NCBI GenBank assembly: GCA_948470475.1
Contig: OX419340.1
Coordinates: 22,744,067-22,808,066 of the forward strand
Direction: 5' to 3'
Source: Galaxea fascicularis
Taxonomy: Eukaryota > Cnidaria > Anthozoa > Scleractinia > Euphylliidae
DNA: 64,000 bases
The notes beneath the pieces were generated by a model. That model was not told the origin of the DNA. It made no database searches and saw nothing but the letters and a program-made list of their open reading frames with translations. Of the stretch, positions 45,164 through 57,011 are shown piece after piece. The stretch's first letter is position 1; every line of letters begins with the position of its first letter. A program made the position numbers and the translations under genes.

Positions 45164-48100
45164 TTAAGGCTGATCAGCGTCTTGGGGCGTCAAAAATGAC
45201 CTCCACTGAGAGTCCTCTGGAAGCCGGTTGCGGATAGCGGCAAGCACTGCTCGCTTGGCTGCCATACTGGCTTGGCCGTTGACGCTGCGTGCCACCTTTC
45301 TCAGTTGGTCCCAAAAGAGAGAGCGACCGCTGGCGATTTGCATGCAGAGAAGGTTGGGAACGAACGAACCAAGTTGGCCTATCTGTTTGAGACACTGCAA
45401 CCGATTCCTTTGGCAGTCCAGCAAGAGGCACAGCAACTCCTTTACTCGGCGCTTTCTCGGCGCTCTCTCGCCGGCGGCAAATCGCGGGGAACCGCCAGTG
45501 AGTAAATTTGATAGATGGCCACCGACGCTGCTAAGCGTTGGCTGAATAGATCCCCCTTGGTGACTGACGCCTTGGCAAGGATCCTTAGCAAGTCCAGGTG
45601 ACGCACAAAAACACGGCAAACGGGGCAGGTCTTGGCGTTGGCACACGGAGACGGTTGCAGAAAGCCGCCCTCCTCCGAGAGAGCACAAGAGCGTGGGCTT
45701 GGAGTCCGGCAGTTGCATCGGTCGCCACACATTTCAAAGAGGACACTCAGCTTCTGACAGAGCTCTTTCTCCGTCTGGTCCATTAGCATATCCCTTGTCG
45801 CCTCTCTCACAGCTTCTGGGTTTACCTGGCGCCAAGTCGAAGGCGGGGGTAGGGCTGAAACTATGCGCTGTTGAGGGACGTAATAAGTCACAATCAGCGA
45901 GTACGTCTTTTATCGTCACGGTCATGGTAACTGTCTTATAATTATACCCCATTCACAAGCCAGCTAAACATGTTTAATGAAACCAGGTTTAGAAAAAGAC
46001 TGAAAACTGGAACTCAGGCTTTCATGCAGGATTTAGATGAACTTAAACATGTCCTTTAATTTGTAGTAAAAACAAAAAAAAACATCAGTAATGAAGCTGC
46101 AGCTTCTATCAAGAAATTAATTTTGAACCGTGTTTGACTAAACAACTTTCAAACATGTTTAAGCTTTGCTGTGAATGGGGCATTATATCAGTCAAACGTC
46201 ATCAGATCGCATGCCAAAAAAGTCAAAGTCGGCGAATTATCTAGAAGTGCAATTTGAAGAAAGTAAATCCTCTATTGCAAGTCTACTGAAAGCCGAGATC
46301 AGAGCTGCGCGTGTGTGATTGCTTTCAATGCTGACTGGTTCTTTGCGATGTTTTCGTCTGTTGTGATTGGCCAGAGTAATTACTTTGGTTTTGGTTTCAC
46401 CACACTCCATTGAAAACTGCTCTAAGTACGAGAAACAAAGCCCACCTGTTGGCTGAGTGGCTGGTGTTGGCGGAAAAAATCCCACAAGCTTTGCCAAGCC
46501 GACTCGTCTGGCAATGCGTCCTCACGCAACCCGATGACACGCCCATCGCCCAGTCCCCAGGCGTGGAGCTGATCTTCGGTGCCGGCTGTAGCTGTGGTCG
46601 GTTCTTGCGCAGCACCTGGAGAAACAACAAGCCACGAGAAATTGGCAAGAGTTCGCCTTCTATAAGTTCTCGATGACGGAAGACAAGTAAAACGTTCGAG
46701 AAAACAGTACATACGCCGCACTCCTAAAGTACAAATTAGAAGCTAATTAAATTTTTAACTAGAGTGCGTTTGGACAACTGAACCTTCCATCTCGGCTTCT
46801 GTTTTCGCAAAACCGTTCGCGTTGTCTTAAAATTTCCGTGCGAGTTGATTAGTTTTCTGTTGGTGTTGTTTTGCAGGAAAGCTGATACAGCAATGAATGA
46901 ATGACTTCAGTACCTGCTCTGGTCAGTTGGCTGTTGTCGTCCTTTGCTGCACGAGCAGACTTGGAGGCGGCGCGGGTCGAAGCCGAACTGGCTGATTTCC
47001 TCTTCCTTCTCCTGGATCCCGCGCCTTCTGTGCCTGCACGCCTGGAAGGACTCGCTGCTTGACTGGACCCCACCCGCTCGTCTCCAGAGTCGCTACTCGA
47101 ACCGTCGTCTGCTTGGCTACTGCTGATTTGCGCCAGCAGGGTGCACAGCGCCGTGCTTTTCTCCGCCGACAGCGCTTGGCCCGACGAGGATTCTCCTGCC
47201 TCAGTTGTGGACTGAATCGCGGCGGATTTGCCTATTTCGCGCAAGACGCTGTCGGTAAAAGAGCACGCGATGAGGGGCTCGGTTTCAGAGCTTTCACTTC
47301 CGCTGGAATCGCCCTCCTCTCCCGGCTGTTCTTGCCAGCCCTTTGTGATGCTGTTGGACAGCGCGTCTAGGGCGGCGGAAGACAGCGGCTCGAAGGTGGC
47401 GAAATTCACGCCGTACTCCACCATCGCACACGCCAGATATTGCGGACAGTAGGAGCCACGATGGTAACTGACGGCCGCATAACGTAGGTTTAGCAGTCGC
47501 GCTCGGCTGAGACCCGACCCGGCAGTTGTGCCTCGGCTGACTAGACATGCGATGTCACATACAGCCAGTCTCCTGAGGGTCAAATTGGTAGCTTTGGCAG
47601 TCACTGTGACGTTGCCGGGCAAAAACCCGCCGTGGCTTTCAGCTACCAACCTGCGCGGAAAACCGTGGGTGAATTGTGGAGTGGCCTGCGACCACGGAGG
47701 TGATTGCCAGATCATGACGTTATCATACCTGGAATACAAAGCAAACACACGGAGTGCGATTACAGTTAAGTTAGCGACCAGTGTTGCAAAACAGTGTTTT
47801 TATGCAGGAAAAGCGATGTGTAAATCAAAACAAGAGGAAACAAAACTTGACGAATTTCATGTTAATGACATTGTCATTACAGTTCATTACTGATATCGAA
47901 AATTCAATCGGTGAATAGTGGTAGTTGCTAAATGTTCAGGGGATTCTAGTTTTTTTGAATGCCGAAGAGTGCATCTCCAATGATCAATATATCTCTCTTT
48001 TTCGTGACTTCCAAATTTGATTTGATTTGAGGTTGCTAAATACAAAGTTACTACTGGTGCAAACATTTTATGATCTCGAGATATTTAAACGAGGGGACTG

Positions 48101-49834
48101 AGTGCTCATGGAATCTAGAGAAAGTAATTACCGCTGCATTGCTTTCAGTTGTTTCTTTTTTGCAAAATAAAGATTGACTGAAGAGTGGTCTTATACGTAT
48201 TTCCCCAGATAATTATTCCACAGCTCAAAAAAGGATATGCAATTAAGGGCATCGTAATAGAAGCTTAATTAACAGAATAATCTTAGACCTACTGTACATA
48301 TTTCATGTTATTTCTCTTGTTTTCCTTTCTCGTGTCTTTTTTTCTGTTGATGTGGAATTAAGTAGTTGATATTCAAAGAATTTTGAAATAGAACGTGCCT
48401 AATTAAAGTCACTCACCTATCCAAGCGAACGCGCTGCAAGTTTTCGTCCAGCGCTGGGTTACCACTTTTCAGTGCTTTAGTCAGGCGTCTTCCGTCTCTC
48501 CTGAAAAGCGACCACTTGTCGATCAGGGGATGGGTGAGACGAGCCGAAGAAGCGCGTGAGGAGTCCTGCTCTGGCCGCGCCGTAGGCTTCCAACCTGTTT
48601 CTAGTCGTTGAGTGCAGTAAGTGATGGCACTTTCGGCATCGCGGAAGGTCACCGCCTGTCCTGGGCTTTGTTCTCCCGAATCGCGAGGCTGTATGTGCCG
48701 CGGTAACGCCAGGCAGTCCAGCAGAAACAGATCGAAATTGAACTGAAGGGGCCGCTGTTCACTGACGGCGAATGCCAGCGGGAAATAGGGCATGACGCTT
48801 TCTGCTTCTTGCTCGCGCAACGCTGCGTCCAGGCATCTGTATTCCGATTGCGAGCTCTCTTCCTCTCCCCCCTCCGATTGGTCGACCACAATAAACCCAG
48901 TGGCTTGCTCTCGGCGGCTCTCTTCCTCGTCCAGTCCCTCCTCTGTCTCGTCGTCGGCATTTCCCTCGCCTTCGCGGTCCTCTCCAGCTTCTGACTCGAT
49001 GGAATCCAGGCCCCGGGGTGTTCTTTCGGCCCGCCGCGACGCAGGACGCCTTGAGGAGATTACAGGGAAAGGATTTGCCTTGTTAGCAAGTCGCGTTAGA
49101 ATTAATGTGTTTGACAAAATTGAGAATATTTGAACTTCTTAAGTCCACTGATACCGTAGTTAATCTTTTGCGGAGCTAAAGCATCATAAAGTTTTAAATC
49201 CTTTAAATTAAAGTGTAGCACTAGCTAGTTCCGGCAACGTTGTTTATGAAAGGTTTGAGCTGACCATTGTATGCTTCATAGAGGAGCTTGATTTAAAACG
49301 GAGCTTATATGGTAGAATTTACTCACCGCTGTTTCCGGCGATGGCGAGGCTCGGCATGGACTTGAGCGAGCACGCGTAGAGTGGGCCTGTCTATGGTTCC
49401 ATGATCTTCTGCCCTTCTGCAGGTAACGAAAATAACATAGCGCTATTTATGTCAACGAGCGGAGAACTCAGTGCAACAGGAAAAGAAATCAAAGGGTTCC
49501 TATGGCTAACTAGTCGTGGGTTAGTTATTTTCGAAAACGCTCTAAAAAAAAAAATCTGCAGACTTCCCAGTGAAAACATGTGAAAATCAGCATGCTTAGC
49601 CTTACTCGAGATCGTTTGCATCATGGAAAAGTTAGGCTGACTTTAGCGGGCCGCTTGTGTAATCGAAAAAAGCATTATTCTCACAATTTCGACAGACTTA
49701 GCAAAACTAGAATTGCCGCCGCGACAGTTCGCCAAACATGTCTTGATCTATCCTACTAGCACTCACCTTAGTGTTTCACTGTCCTCCTCAGCAGACGCTG
49801 GTCCGAAGTACGAATCAAGTTTCTCTTGAGTCAT
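45164..49834 (-). CDS. Unrecognised six-exon gene with an N-terminal PIP-box motif
   Basis: Minus-strand exons 49767-49834, 49327-49386, 48417-49049, 46914-47728, 46446-46615 and 45164-45867 all have GT-AG borders, and phases agree at all five introns (2, 2, 2, 1, 0). The protein would be about 815 residues. It opens MTQEKLDSYFG, matching the PCNA-interacting consensus Q-x-x-L-x-x-Y-F. Exon 3 is Glu/Arg-rich (about residues 43-110) and then has a hydrophobic segment (FNFDLFLLDCLALP). Exon 4 starts YDNVMIWQSPPWSQ and ends in a Ser/Asp-rich, then basic region (RRRKRKSAS). Exon 6 has a Cys cluster (CGDRCNC, CPVC) that could bind zinc. Coding GC is much higher than in the introns. One frame break near 45460 divides exon 6: one frame stops at 45442, the other continues to 45164 with protein-like text. 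I know no family for it. It could be a transposon or virus-derived gene, or a host gene. Confidence 0.65.
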
Positions 49835-49894
49835 GACTCCGCGCGGTGAACTGCTTCTAACTCAAACTGAAGCCGGCTCCCCTGAACCGATGAC

Positions 49895-49904
49895 CTTTAT
49901 AAAG
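49895..49904 (-). promoter_or_regulatory. TATA box of the six-exon gene
   Basis: CTTTATAAAG lies about 60 bp upstream of the start codon at 49834 on the minus strand, the right distance for a core promoter with a 5' UTR of about 30 nt. Confidence 0.55.
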
Positions 49905-52552
49905 CATTGCACTGTGACGCAGTTTTCTAACAATAATTTCTGACGGCCAAGGGGAAACCCCAAAGAGACTGTTCTGGCTGATTACGCATTCATTGCGTCA
50001 TGGGACTTCTCATCCGCTATTTTAGCCCTCGCATCGGCTGGGGGCCTGGGTAAATGCCCCATTTGGGGCAAAAACCCAGGGCTCCCGCGGCTGGCTGTAG
50101 TCAAACCTACGTGAAAGTTATGTAGTTGGAGGTTGAATCCGTCATTTTTCGAAGGCCACTCGCTGATTTGCCTTGTCCGTTTTGAGCTACTCTGTGCGAA
50201 ATCGAGTTTCGCGTGTTTACAACGATCACTTTCAAGTTGCATCGGTCACCCTTCTCTCTTCGCTCAGATTCTGTCAAAGCCAGCGAGACCATATTTAACA
50301 ACAACAACAACAACAAGCGCTTTTGATAAGGTTTCATGATTCAATTCATTTTGATAGTAACCCTGTTCCTCTTCCAGACCTCCATTAGTATTTCCATTGG
50401 TCCCTGTGACCTGTAGCTTCTTTTGTTATCACATCAGGGCTAGGGGTATTTACTGTGTTGTGTCATCTGTTGTTTCATTCTCCAATCATAGACCAAGGCT
50501 TGGCGTTTGACCTTTCTTTTGTAGTTATTAGCTCAATGGGAAAACAGTTTTCATAAATAGGGGTTGAGGTAGCTCTCATAATAGTTACCAATCAATAAAA
50601 CAGTGACCTGTGCTTAATACCCCAGATGACATAAGATCAATGCAGTCACCAGTGGGGTTATGAGTGTCAGCACTGAGGATATTAATAATATTGAAATCCC
50701 AAGAAGAAGGATCAGCCTAATTTATTCTCAAAACTAATTTTGTAATAACTCCCCCTGTGTTCTATCAAAGCCACTGAGACCATATTTGAGTTTCACACTG
50801 TCATCATCATCATGAACTTTATTTAAGTAATAAAATCCAATGCCCAAAATAATAGCCTGCATACATCCCAGACTAAGATATCAAACTGGATGCGAATTTC
50901 CTTTAAATTCTGAACAAATTAATTCATTTGTTCCCCTCGTGGTATTTACACCTGTCGACTAAAACTCCACATGCATGAAGACAGCTAGAGCAAAGATAAT
51001 TTTCATAATTGGGCATTAGTGTTCATTGGATTTCAAACAGTTGTGTCAGTTTCAACTGTCACGCATGTATGCTTGGCACAAAAACATTACTTGCCTTTCC
51101 GGGGTATGTCAACGTCGTGAGTTTTATTCAAGCACAACATCTCATTTATTACAAATGATTAAGTTTGGAGAGCCATTTTGGATTTCATGACTCGTCCTCT
51201 GGTCACCAGCCATCTGTCAAATTGGGAATCATATAATAATAATAATAATAATAATAATAACTTTATTTATATAGTGCTCATATCCTGAGCTCATGGCACT
51301 TTACAATGTATCATAAACATGGGATATAATAATTTATTAGAAAATCTATTTACAATGCATCATGTATTGCACTCTTGTGAAATTTTGCTGTTTGCTAGGT
51401 GAAGGCCGCTTCTGAAATGTGAAAAATGAAATTTAATCAGGCTTTCTTAATTGGAGAGGTCTTTTCTGAGCCTGATCTAGGGGAATAAGTTCGATACTGC
51501 TTGCATTCCCTCAAGAGTTTGAAGGGTAGGTTCTCAATTTAAATCGACAATTTAATGCACAACCATGTTACACTTAAAATAAGACTTTTTTTGCTTGTTT
51601 TTAGAACCTTGTTCTGAGGTTTGATTTCGTCTTGAATTAAACTTGAAGTCAAGATGGTATTTCTTAATTTTTGAGAATGTAAGTATCAAAAACAAGACAG
51701 GCAATTCTTCATTAAAAAATTCCTGCATTTAGAGTGCTAGAAGCTTGTAGTTTTTGAGAGCTTTGCCAAAAGCCTCCGACATTCTGTAGTTGCTGCCGTC
51801 CCTCCTCATTCGGCCAAATAATCCAGCGGATTGCTATATCGATCAACCAGGTTTTCGCCGTGGCCGCCATATTTGATACCTAATATGGAAGTAGTGTCTT
51901 GTTTACATTCTTATGTAAATTAGCCACGCGGTCAGGCAGTCTCGATTTTTTTAATTTTCAGGCCCCGATAATTATTTTTGCAGCGGGTTTTCTGTGGAGC
52001 CGGTACCATCTTTGTGGGCGAACTTCCCAATTTTATAGCGTACCTTCCCAAGAGATTATGAAACGTATTAGTGTAAAGTTGACTACATTAAGAAATCCAT
52101 GGTTGTTCAACTTCATTTCTGACTTCTTCCCACATGAGCTTCCCAGTTGTAAAATCACTTAAGTTGGTAATGACCAGTCGGTCTTTGGCATGCGATAAGG
52201 TATCACCGAGGGAAGTGTTATGGGGGTACAGAGCCGAGGTTCTACCTGCGCACTGTATCAAAAATCCATACCTGGGGTGGGGTTAGCTAGGGTCTTTGAC
52301 TTTGTCGCATACAACTATTTCTTAGCTTCAAAATACTGCTCACTTTTTTTTCAATTTGGAGTAAAAAATCTACTCTCAGAGGTGAGCCTGTAAAAGGCCG
52401 TTCCCTAAATTTTCTTTCTTCCCCAACCCCTCCCCCGGACTAACTTGAGGGTAGAGAAACAAAACACACTCCACTGAATATTGCCACCAAATTTGTTTAT
52501 TTGCCAAGTAAAAATGAACAGGCACCACATAATAAAAAACTATCTTATATAT
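49905..52552. other. No gene seen; one microsatellite
   Basis: No supported exon. An ATA trinucleotide run at about 51233-51260 is followed by CTTTATTTATATAGTGC, a typical tail of an interspersed repeat. Confidence 0.45.
50045..50080. repeat. Nested palindrome upstream of the six-exon gene
   Basis: Outer arms CCTGGGT (50045-50051) and ACCCAGG (50074-50080) enclose inner arms GCCCCA (50056-50061) and TGGGGC (50064-50069), with 4-nt spacers between outer and inner arms. It lies about 145-180 bp upstream of the TATA box and could be a protein-binding site or a cruciform. Confidence 0.5.
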
Positions 52553-52842
52553 CTGTCCTGAGCTAAAAACAAAAATACTCGCAAATGTTTTACTCAGACA
52601 CACTGGCTACCACACAACTTCTTTGAACTACTAAGTACTTTGCTGGGGTAAAATTAATAGCACCCCACCCCTCTAAGTTACCCCTCTTATTTTAACCAGT
52701 CATCGCCTCCGTTTGAACCGAAACAACTTGGCTATGTCAAAGCATCCCAATTCATATTATTAGGGCAGGGCATAGGGTGAAAACAGGCTATAGCCGTTTC
52801 TGACTGCCTACACTTTACAGGTATGTTCTTTCAAAATAAGAC

Positions 52843-52844
<2 letters not shown>
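52553..52844 (+). mobile_element. Short non-autonomous element with CTGTC ends in TA DNA
   Basis: This copy of subunit B of the 35300 repeat starts CTGTCCTGAG and ends AAGACAG, so CTGTC is inverted at the ends, and TA-rich DNA lies on both sides. It looks like a small element inserted at a TA microsatellite. Confidence 0.6.

Positions 52845-52890
<46 letters not shown>
52845..52890. repeat. TA dinucleotide microsatellite
   Basis: Nearly uninterrupted TA repeat separating two elements that both have CTGTC ends. Confidence 0.95.
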
Positions 52891-52892
<2 letters not shown>

Positions 52893-54448
52893 GTCTGGAT
52901 TTGCAAAAAGGTACCTCCAGGATTTTTTAGCAACAGTCCCATTTCAGGCTTGTTCAGTACTTGAGCAGTTTTTCTTTGTCCTTCTGTTTTTAGTACACAA
53001 AACCTCGTAACAAGCTGCAGTAGACAAAAAAAACGTGTTTTTAATGCTATTTACATCTTTCTCCCCCTCCCCCCCCCCACCTCTCCCCTACATATCATTT
53101 CCCACAATTCTCTTTGTGTCATAAGTCACTAATTTGAAATCAGCGCGCGCGTTAGAAGTTGTTTTCAGTGGTCGGTTAATTTTCTACATTTCTTTTTGGC
53201 CGCCTACAGTGAAGTTTTCCGGAAGGCATCATTAAGCCTTATGAAGGAACAATTCTCACGATTGGCAAGGTCTGCCGTCGTCCAATATGTTACCGTATTC
53301 CGTGTCATTTTGGCTAAACGGGTGAGACACAGGGGAGCAGGGTTGGCGCAGTGGTGAGAGCGCTCGCCTTCCACCAATGTGTCCCGGGTTCGATTCCTGG
53401 ACTCGGCATCATAAGTGGGTTGAGTTTGTTGGTTCTCTACTCTGCTCCGAGAGGTTTTTCTCCGGGTACTCCGGTTTTCCCCTCTCATCAAAAACCAGTA
53501 TTTGATTTGATTTGATTTGATTTGATTTGTAATTAGATTTCAGGGCCACAAGTTTATTAGCCTATGGCTATTATGTGCTACCCTGACTAAATAAAGTCAT
53601 TATTATTATGATTATTATTATTATTACACCGAGCTCGGGCTTGAGACGGAAAGGCATCATATTGCGAGCTTTGCTGTGGGCGGTGACGAGTCTCTGGCCT
53701 GAAAAGGTAGTTTGTAGGAGTCAGATCTATTCGGCGAGAGCAAAATTAAAGCTGATTCATGACCAGGCCAGAGACTTAGTTAAAATTTGTTGTCAATACC
53801 GCCCTCTAGTTGTCCATTTGAAAACGAATGGGTACATCCGGGATCTTGAATAAATCGACTGTGTCAGCAAAGTTTACATGTGATGATTTATGTGGAGAAA
53901 GCGAGAGTTCAGTATTGAGAGAGAGAGACAGTAATTTGATGATACTTTGCCCGTATCAAGTGTGGAAACATTGTGCCTGGTTTGGTTGTGGAGAGCTTTA
54001 TCAGTGCCGCGAACGTGGATAATTGTGTGATTTCCTCAACTTGTTGACAGACGGATTTCAGGTATGTCGTGGTGCTCGTGTTATAAGAATAGTGTGTGCA
54101 AGCTTAAAAACGCTTCGTGAGTGTTTAGCTGAAGTGATTTTGTCTTAGACAACCGATTCTGGGCTCAAGAACGGTAAATTCTGGATCTGTTTTAGTCAGG
54201 CATCTCGCTCTGAGCCTCATAGTTTGCGAGACTGAAAGTTCATAATTTCTGTGCTTTTAATAAATGTTGTTTATTTCATTACAAATCTGTCGCTTTTGCC
54301 AAGATCGACTTTTCGTCTGTTTCCAGCGATTAATTTGTCCATTTAAGCCCTACCTAGCGACATTCAGCTGTATTTTATTCACCTCAAGGGTCAAATTGTT
54401 ACAACGCGCTTGAAATTTCTGTAGGCACCTTTTTACAAATTCAGACAG
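52891..54448. mobile_element. 1.56 kb element with CTGTCTG terminal inverted repeats
   Basis: Starts CTGTCTGGATTTGCAAAAAG and ends in the inverse of CTGTCTGAATTTGTAAAAAG; the inverted match covers about 26 bp with three differences. TA runs flank both ends. It holds the SINE at 53341-53625 and no clear transposase. An open piece at 53608-53853 has no recognisable domain. Confidence 0.7.
53341..53625 (+). mobile_element. tRNA-derived SINE
   Basis: A tRNA-like head with an A box (TTGGCGCAGTGGTGAG) and a B box (GGGTTCGATTCCTGG), a body with CTCCGGTTTTCCCCTCTCAT, a TTTGA pentanucleotide run at about 53500-53528, then the tail GGGCCACAAGTTTATTAG ... TAAATAAAG and an ATT-rich end. The tail is the same as that of the SINE at 6402, while the heads differ. 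Confidence 0.9.
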
Positions 54449-54594
54449 ATATATATATATATATATATATAAAACGTTAAAAAGAAAGCGAGGATGGACA
54501 ACTTCTGACGTTAAAAAAAGGATAAAAACTATAATAACAGTTGTATATATATAGATACAACTATATATACAGGAACCATTAATATGGACAAAAT

Positions 54595-55906
54595 CGTCTC
54601 CATGCTAGATTCCCTTGGGAAGAATGGAAACTTGCAGTGGAGCTTGCAAAAATGAAAGAGATAGCTGATGAAGATCGCCCCGCTGTTCGTGAAAGATTAA
54701 GTAGAGAATCGGGCTACACAGGACTTAGCATACTGTGTCGACTCCACAAACTGTATGGATTTGATGTTATAAAGGACACAGTATTTGATGTCATGCACAA
54801 TCTCCCTTTAAACATTGTGGGCAATTTACTCAAAGACTTGATTGCTGAGGAAAAACTTGATGTTAAAGTGGCAGATGAAAGGCTAGCAAAGTTCCCCTGG
54901 ACAGCAGGTACAGCCTTTTTTGTTTTGTTTTTTTGACAGGACAACAGGTGCACACAATTTGTAATATTGATTTATTTCAACAACTGGAACATCACCAGCA
55001 ACAACCTTTAATTCTTTGCTTACATACAGCGTAATTGGTTATTGATATAATTTGAGTACTGGCTGCATGGAAAAATCAGAAGAGCTCATGGAGTCAGGCA
55101 GCTATGTTACTTACAGTACAGAATAAGTTAGTTTCTGTGAGTGGTATTTTCTAAAATAATCTATGAGGTAACAACTTAGTTTCTGTGATTTGTTTGATCT
55201 CTAATATTATTAGTGCTATTGTCAGTGCAAGGACAAGAGTTATCTTATAATAATTTTTAGTGAGACTTAATCTGTAATTCAGTGTCTCTGCCAACTAAAA
55301 CATCAATTTTCATTAGGCCTTGTTTGTCTTTGTTTTGTTTTGTTTTGTTTTTTTCATTTAGAGCTGAAAGATGGGAGGATGCCCCATGGATTATCCTCCC
55401 GTCTTGGCTACTGGAAAACTGAGGAGTTCCAGAAGTTTTCCTACCCTGCCTCAGAAGTGATTTTGGCTTGCTTGTTAGAACCAATGGACTACCATTTGTG
55501 GCAGCTCACGGTGAGAATGACAGAACTTATCTTCAACCATTGTAATATGTGGTCTCATGATGACTCACAATTGTTTGAGCACTTGGCGAAGCGTTTTATC
55601 ATTCTCAATGAGGAGCAACAAGGGCGGACTGCCTGTAGGATTACTGTCCACAATCTCCAGCATATTTCAGAAGATGCTTATCGATTTTCTCATCCTGACA
55701 ACTATTGGTGTTATCCATATGAACGAGCTGTAAAGCGATATTTGAACATCTCAAGCAATTTCAAGAACAGAAAATGTTCATTTGCTAAACGCGAATCCTT
55801 CAGAGAATTGCTTAAACTTGTGAGTGCTACCATCCTACTTCAAGAAGAGCCCAGTTTCAAAGTCGATCTTCAAAAGGCTAGTTTAGTGGTAATTCCCACT
55901 GCATAA
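54595..55906 (+). pseudogene. DUF4218/tnp2-type transposase fragment
   Basis: Two exons, about 54595-54907 and 55362-55906, join in phase 1 across a GT-AG intron. The first has SGYTGLSILCRLHKLYGFDV and DVMHNLPLNIVGNLLKDLI. The second has GRMPHGLSSRLGYWKTEEF, a long helical segment (DYHLWQLTVRMTELIFNHC), VHNLQHISEDAYRF and WCYPYERAVKRYL. This is the order seen in the tnp2/DUF4218 region of CACTA-like transposases: a histidine-rich helix then a W-x-x-P-x-E-R motif. The N-terminal catalytic part is missing to the left, where TA-rich repeats begin, so the copy is truncated. Confidence 0.6.
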
Positions 55907-55982
55907 TGTATATGGTAGTGAAGCTTGTACTATATAGCTTGCTAAAGGCAATAATTTTCAGTAATACATGAAACAAGAAATA

Positions 55983-57011
55983 TGAATGATAGGAACCGAC
56001 GTTTTGGTGCATCTTGCACCATTATCAAGGTTACATAATTAATGATAAAAAGCGGTTTGTAAAAAGGCTAAGTTGAAGCGAATTTGCATAACATAGTGGC
56101 AAGCTAATTACTTGAATACTTTAGCACAAAGAGAATCGGACTGCACATTCAATGTTGGTTTAAGCTCTTGAATACACAGCATTTCATTAACAAGGCAGTC
56201 AAATTTGTTCATGCATTTCTTGATTACAATGAAGCGTGCTAAGAAATTATTCAGAACAGCAGTGTTATGTTCTTTGTAGTAATGCTTGCAGATTGATGAC
56301 GCCTTTTGATGGTTTCCCTCAATGCGTGTGTGAAGGTGGCCCTTTGTATACCCAACATAACCTGCATCACACAGGTCACACTTGAATAAATAAACAACGC
56401 ATTGCTGGGTTACGATGTTGGGCTTGGGCTCACGCAGGCTTAGATCTTGATTAAGCTTGCGGCTAGTAAACACGGGTTGAATGGACTTTCCCACCTTGCT
56501 GCTAAGATCTCTAAGTTGCCGTTTGACAGACACTGCAGCATCCTGATCTTTATAGGGGATAGCTATCCAGATGACGTCATTGGTATGCTGTTTAGACTAG
56601 TCCACTGCGACTCTTGAGGTGATAAACTTGTTGATGACAGAATCAATAAGGTGATTCGGATACCTCAGCTTTCGGAAAACTCCTCTTAAGCGTTCACACT
56701 CCTCTGAGAAATGTGCCCAAGATGATGATAGCCGGTGCGCGCGATCAAGCATGGTGACGAGCAAACCCTGTTTGTAGCGGCTGTCCACATGGCTATGATA
56801 CAATGTAGTGCAGGAGAAGACCTGTGTTTGTCGCCTTAATGTAAACCTTTGTTTCAACACATGGTGCGCGATTTAGAAGCTGTAGCCCAAGGAAGGGGAG
56901 CATCCCATTTTCCTCTAACTCCATAGTGAAACTTACGGCGCTTTGGGCGTGATTCAAGGTATCCAGAAATGCTGTAGCTGCCGCCAGATCTGGCATCTTT
57001 ACTAGCCGCAA
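55983..57011 (-). pseudogene. Penelope-like element, 5'-truncated copy on the minus strand
   Basis: Reading downward from 57011: part of the RT thumb (FTMELEENGMLPFLGLQLLN, then KVYIKATNTGLLLHY), SHVDSRYKQGLLVTMLDRAH (56597-56860), a stop, then the GIY-YIG endonuclease (56108-56533) with VVYLFKCDLCDAGYVGYTKG, SSICKHYYKEHN and a C-terminal motif (ELKPTLNVQSDS). A tail follows to about 55983. RT with a C-terminal GIY-YIG domain defines Penelope-like elements. A frameshift and stops disrupt it, and the catalytic RT palm is missing through 5' truncation. Confidence 0.85.

Noticed and set aside
47528..47893. Plus-strand protein opposite the orphan gene
   Set aside because: It is a shadow of GC-rich exon 4 on the opposite strand and extends into intron sequence.
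45164..49834. Calling the orphan gene a viral gene
   Set aside because: High GC, acidic runs and a near-start TATA box are suggestive, but five regular introns and the lack of any recognisable viral motif do not support a viral assignment.
44600..50300. Terminal inverted repeats around the orphan gene
   Set aside because: I compared the flanks by eye and found no inverted or direct repeat that would define a transposon.
53341..53412. tRNA gene
   Set aside because: Same reason: it is the head of a SINE with body, pentanucleotide run and shared tail.
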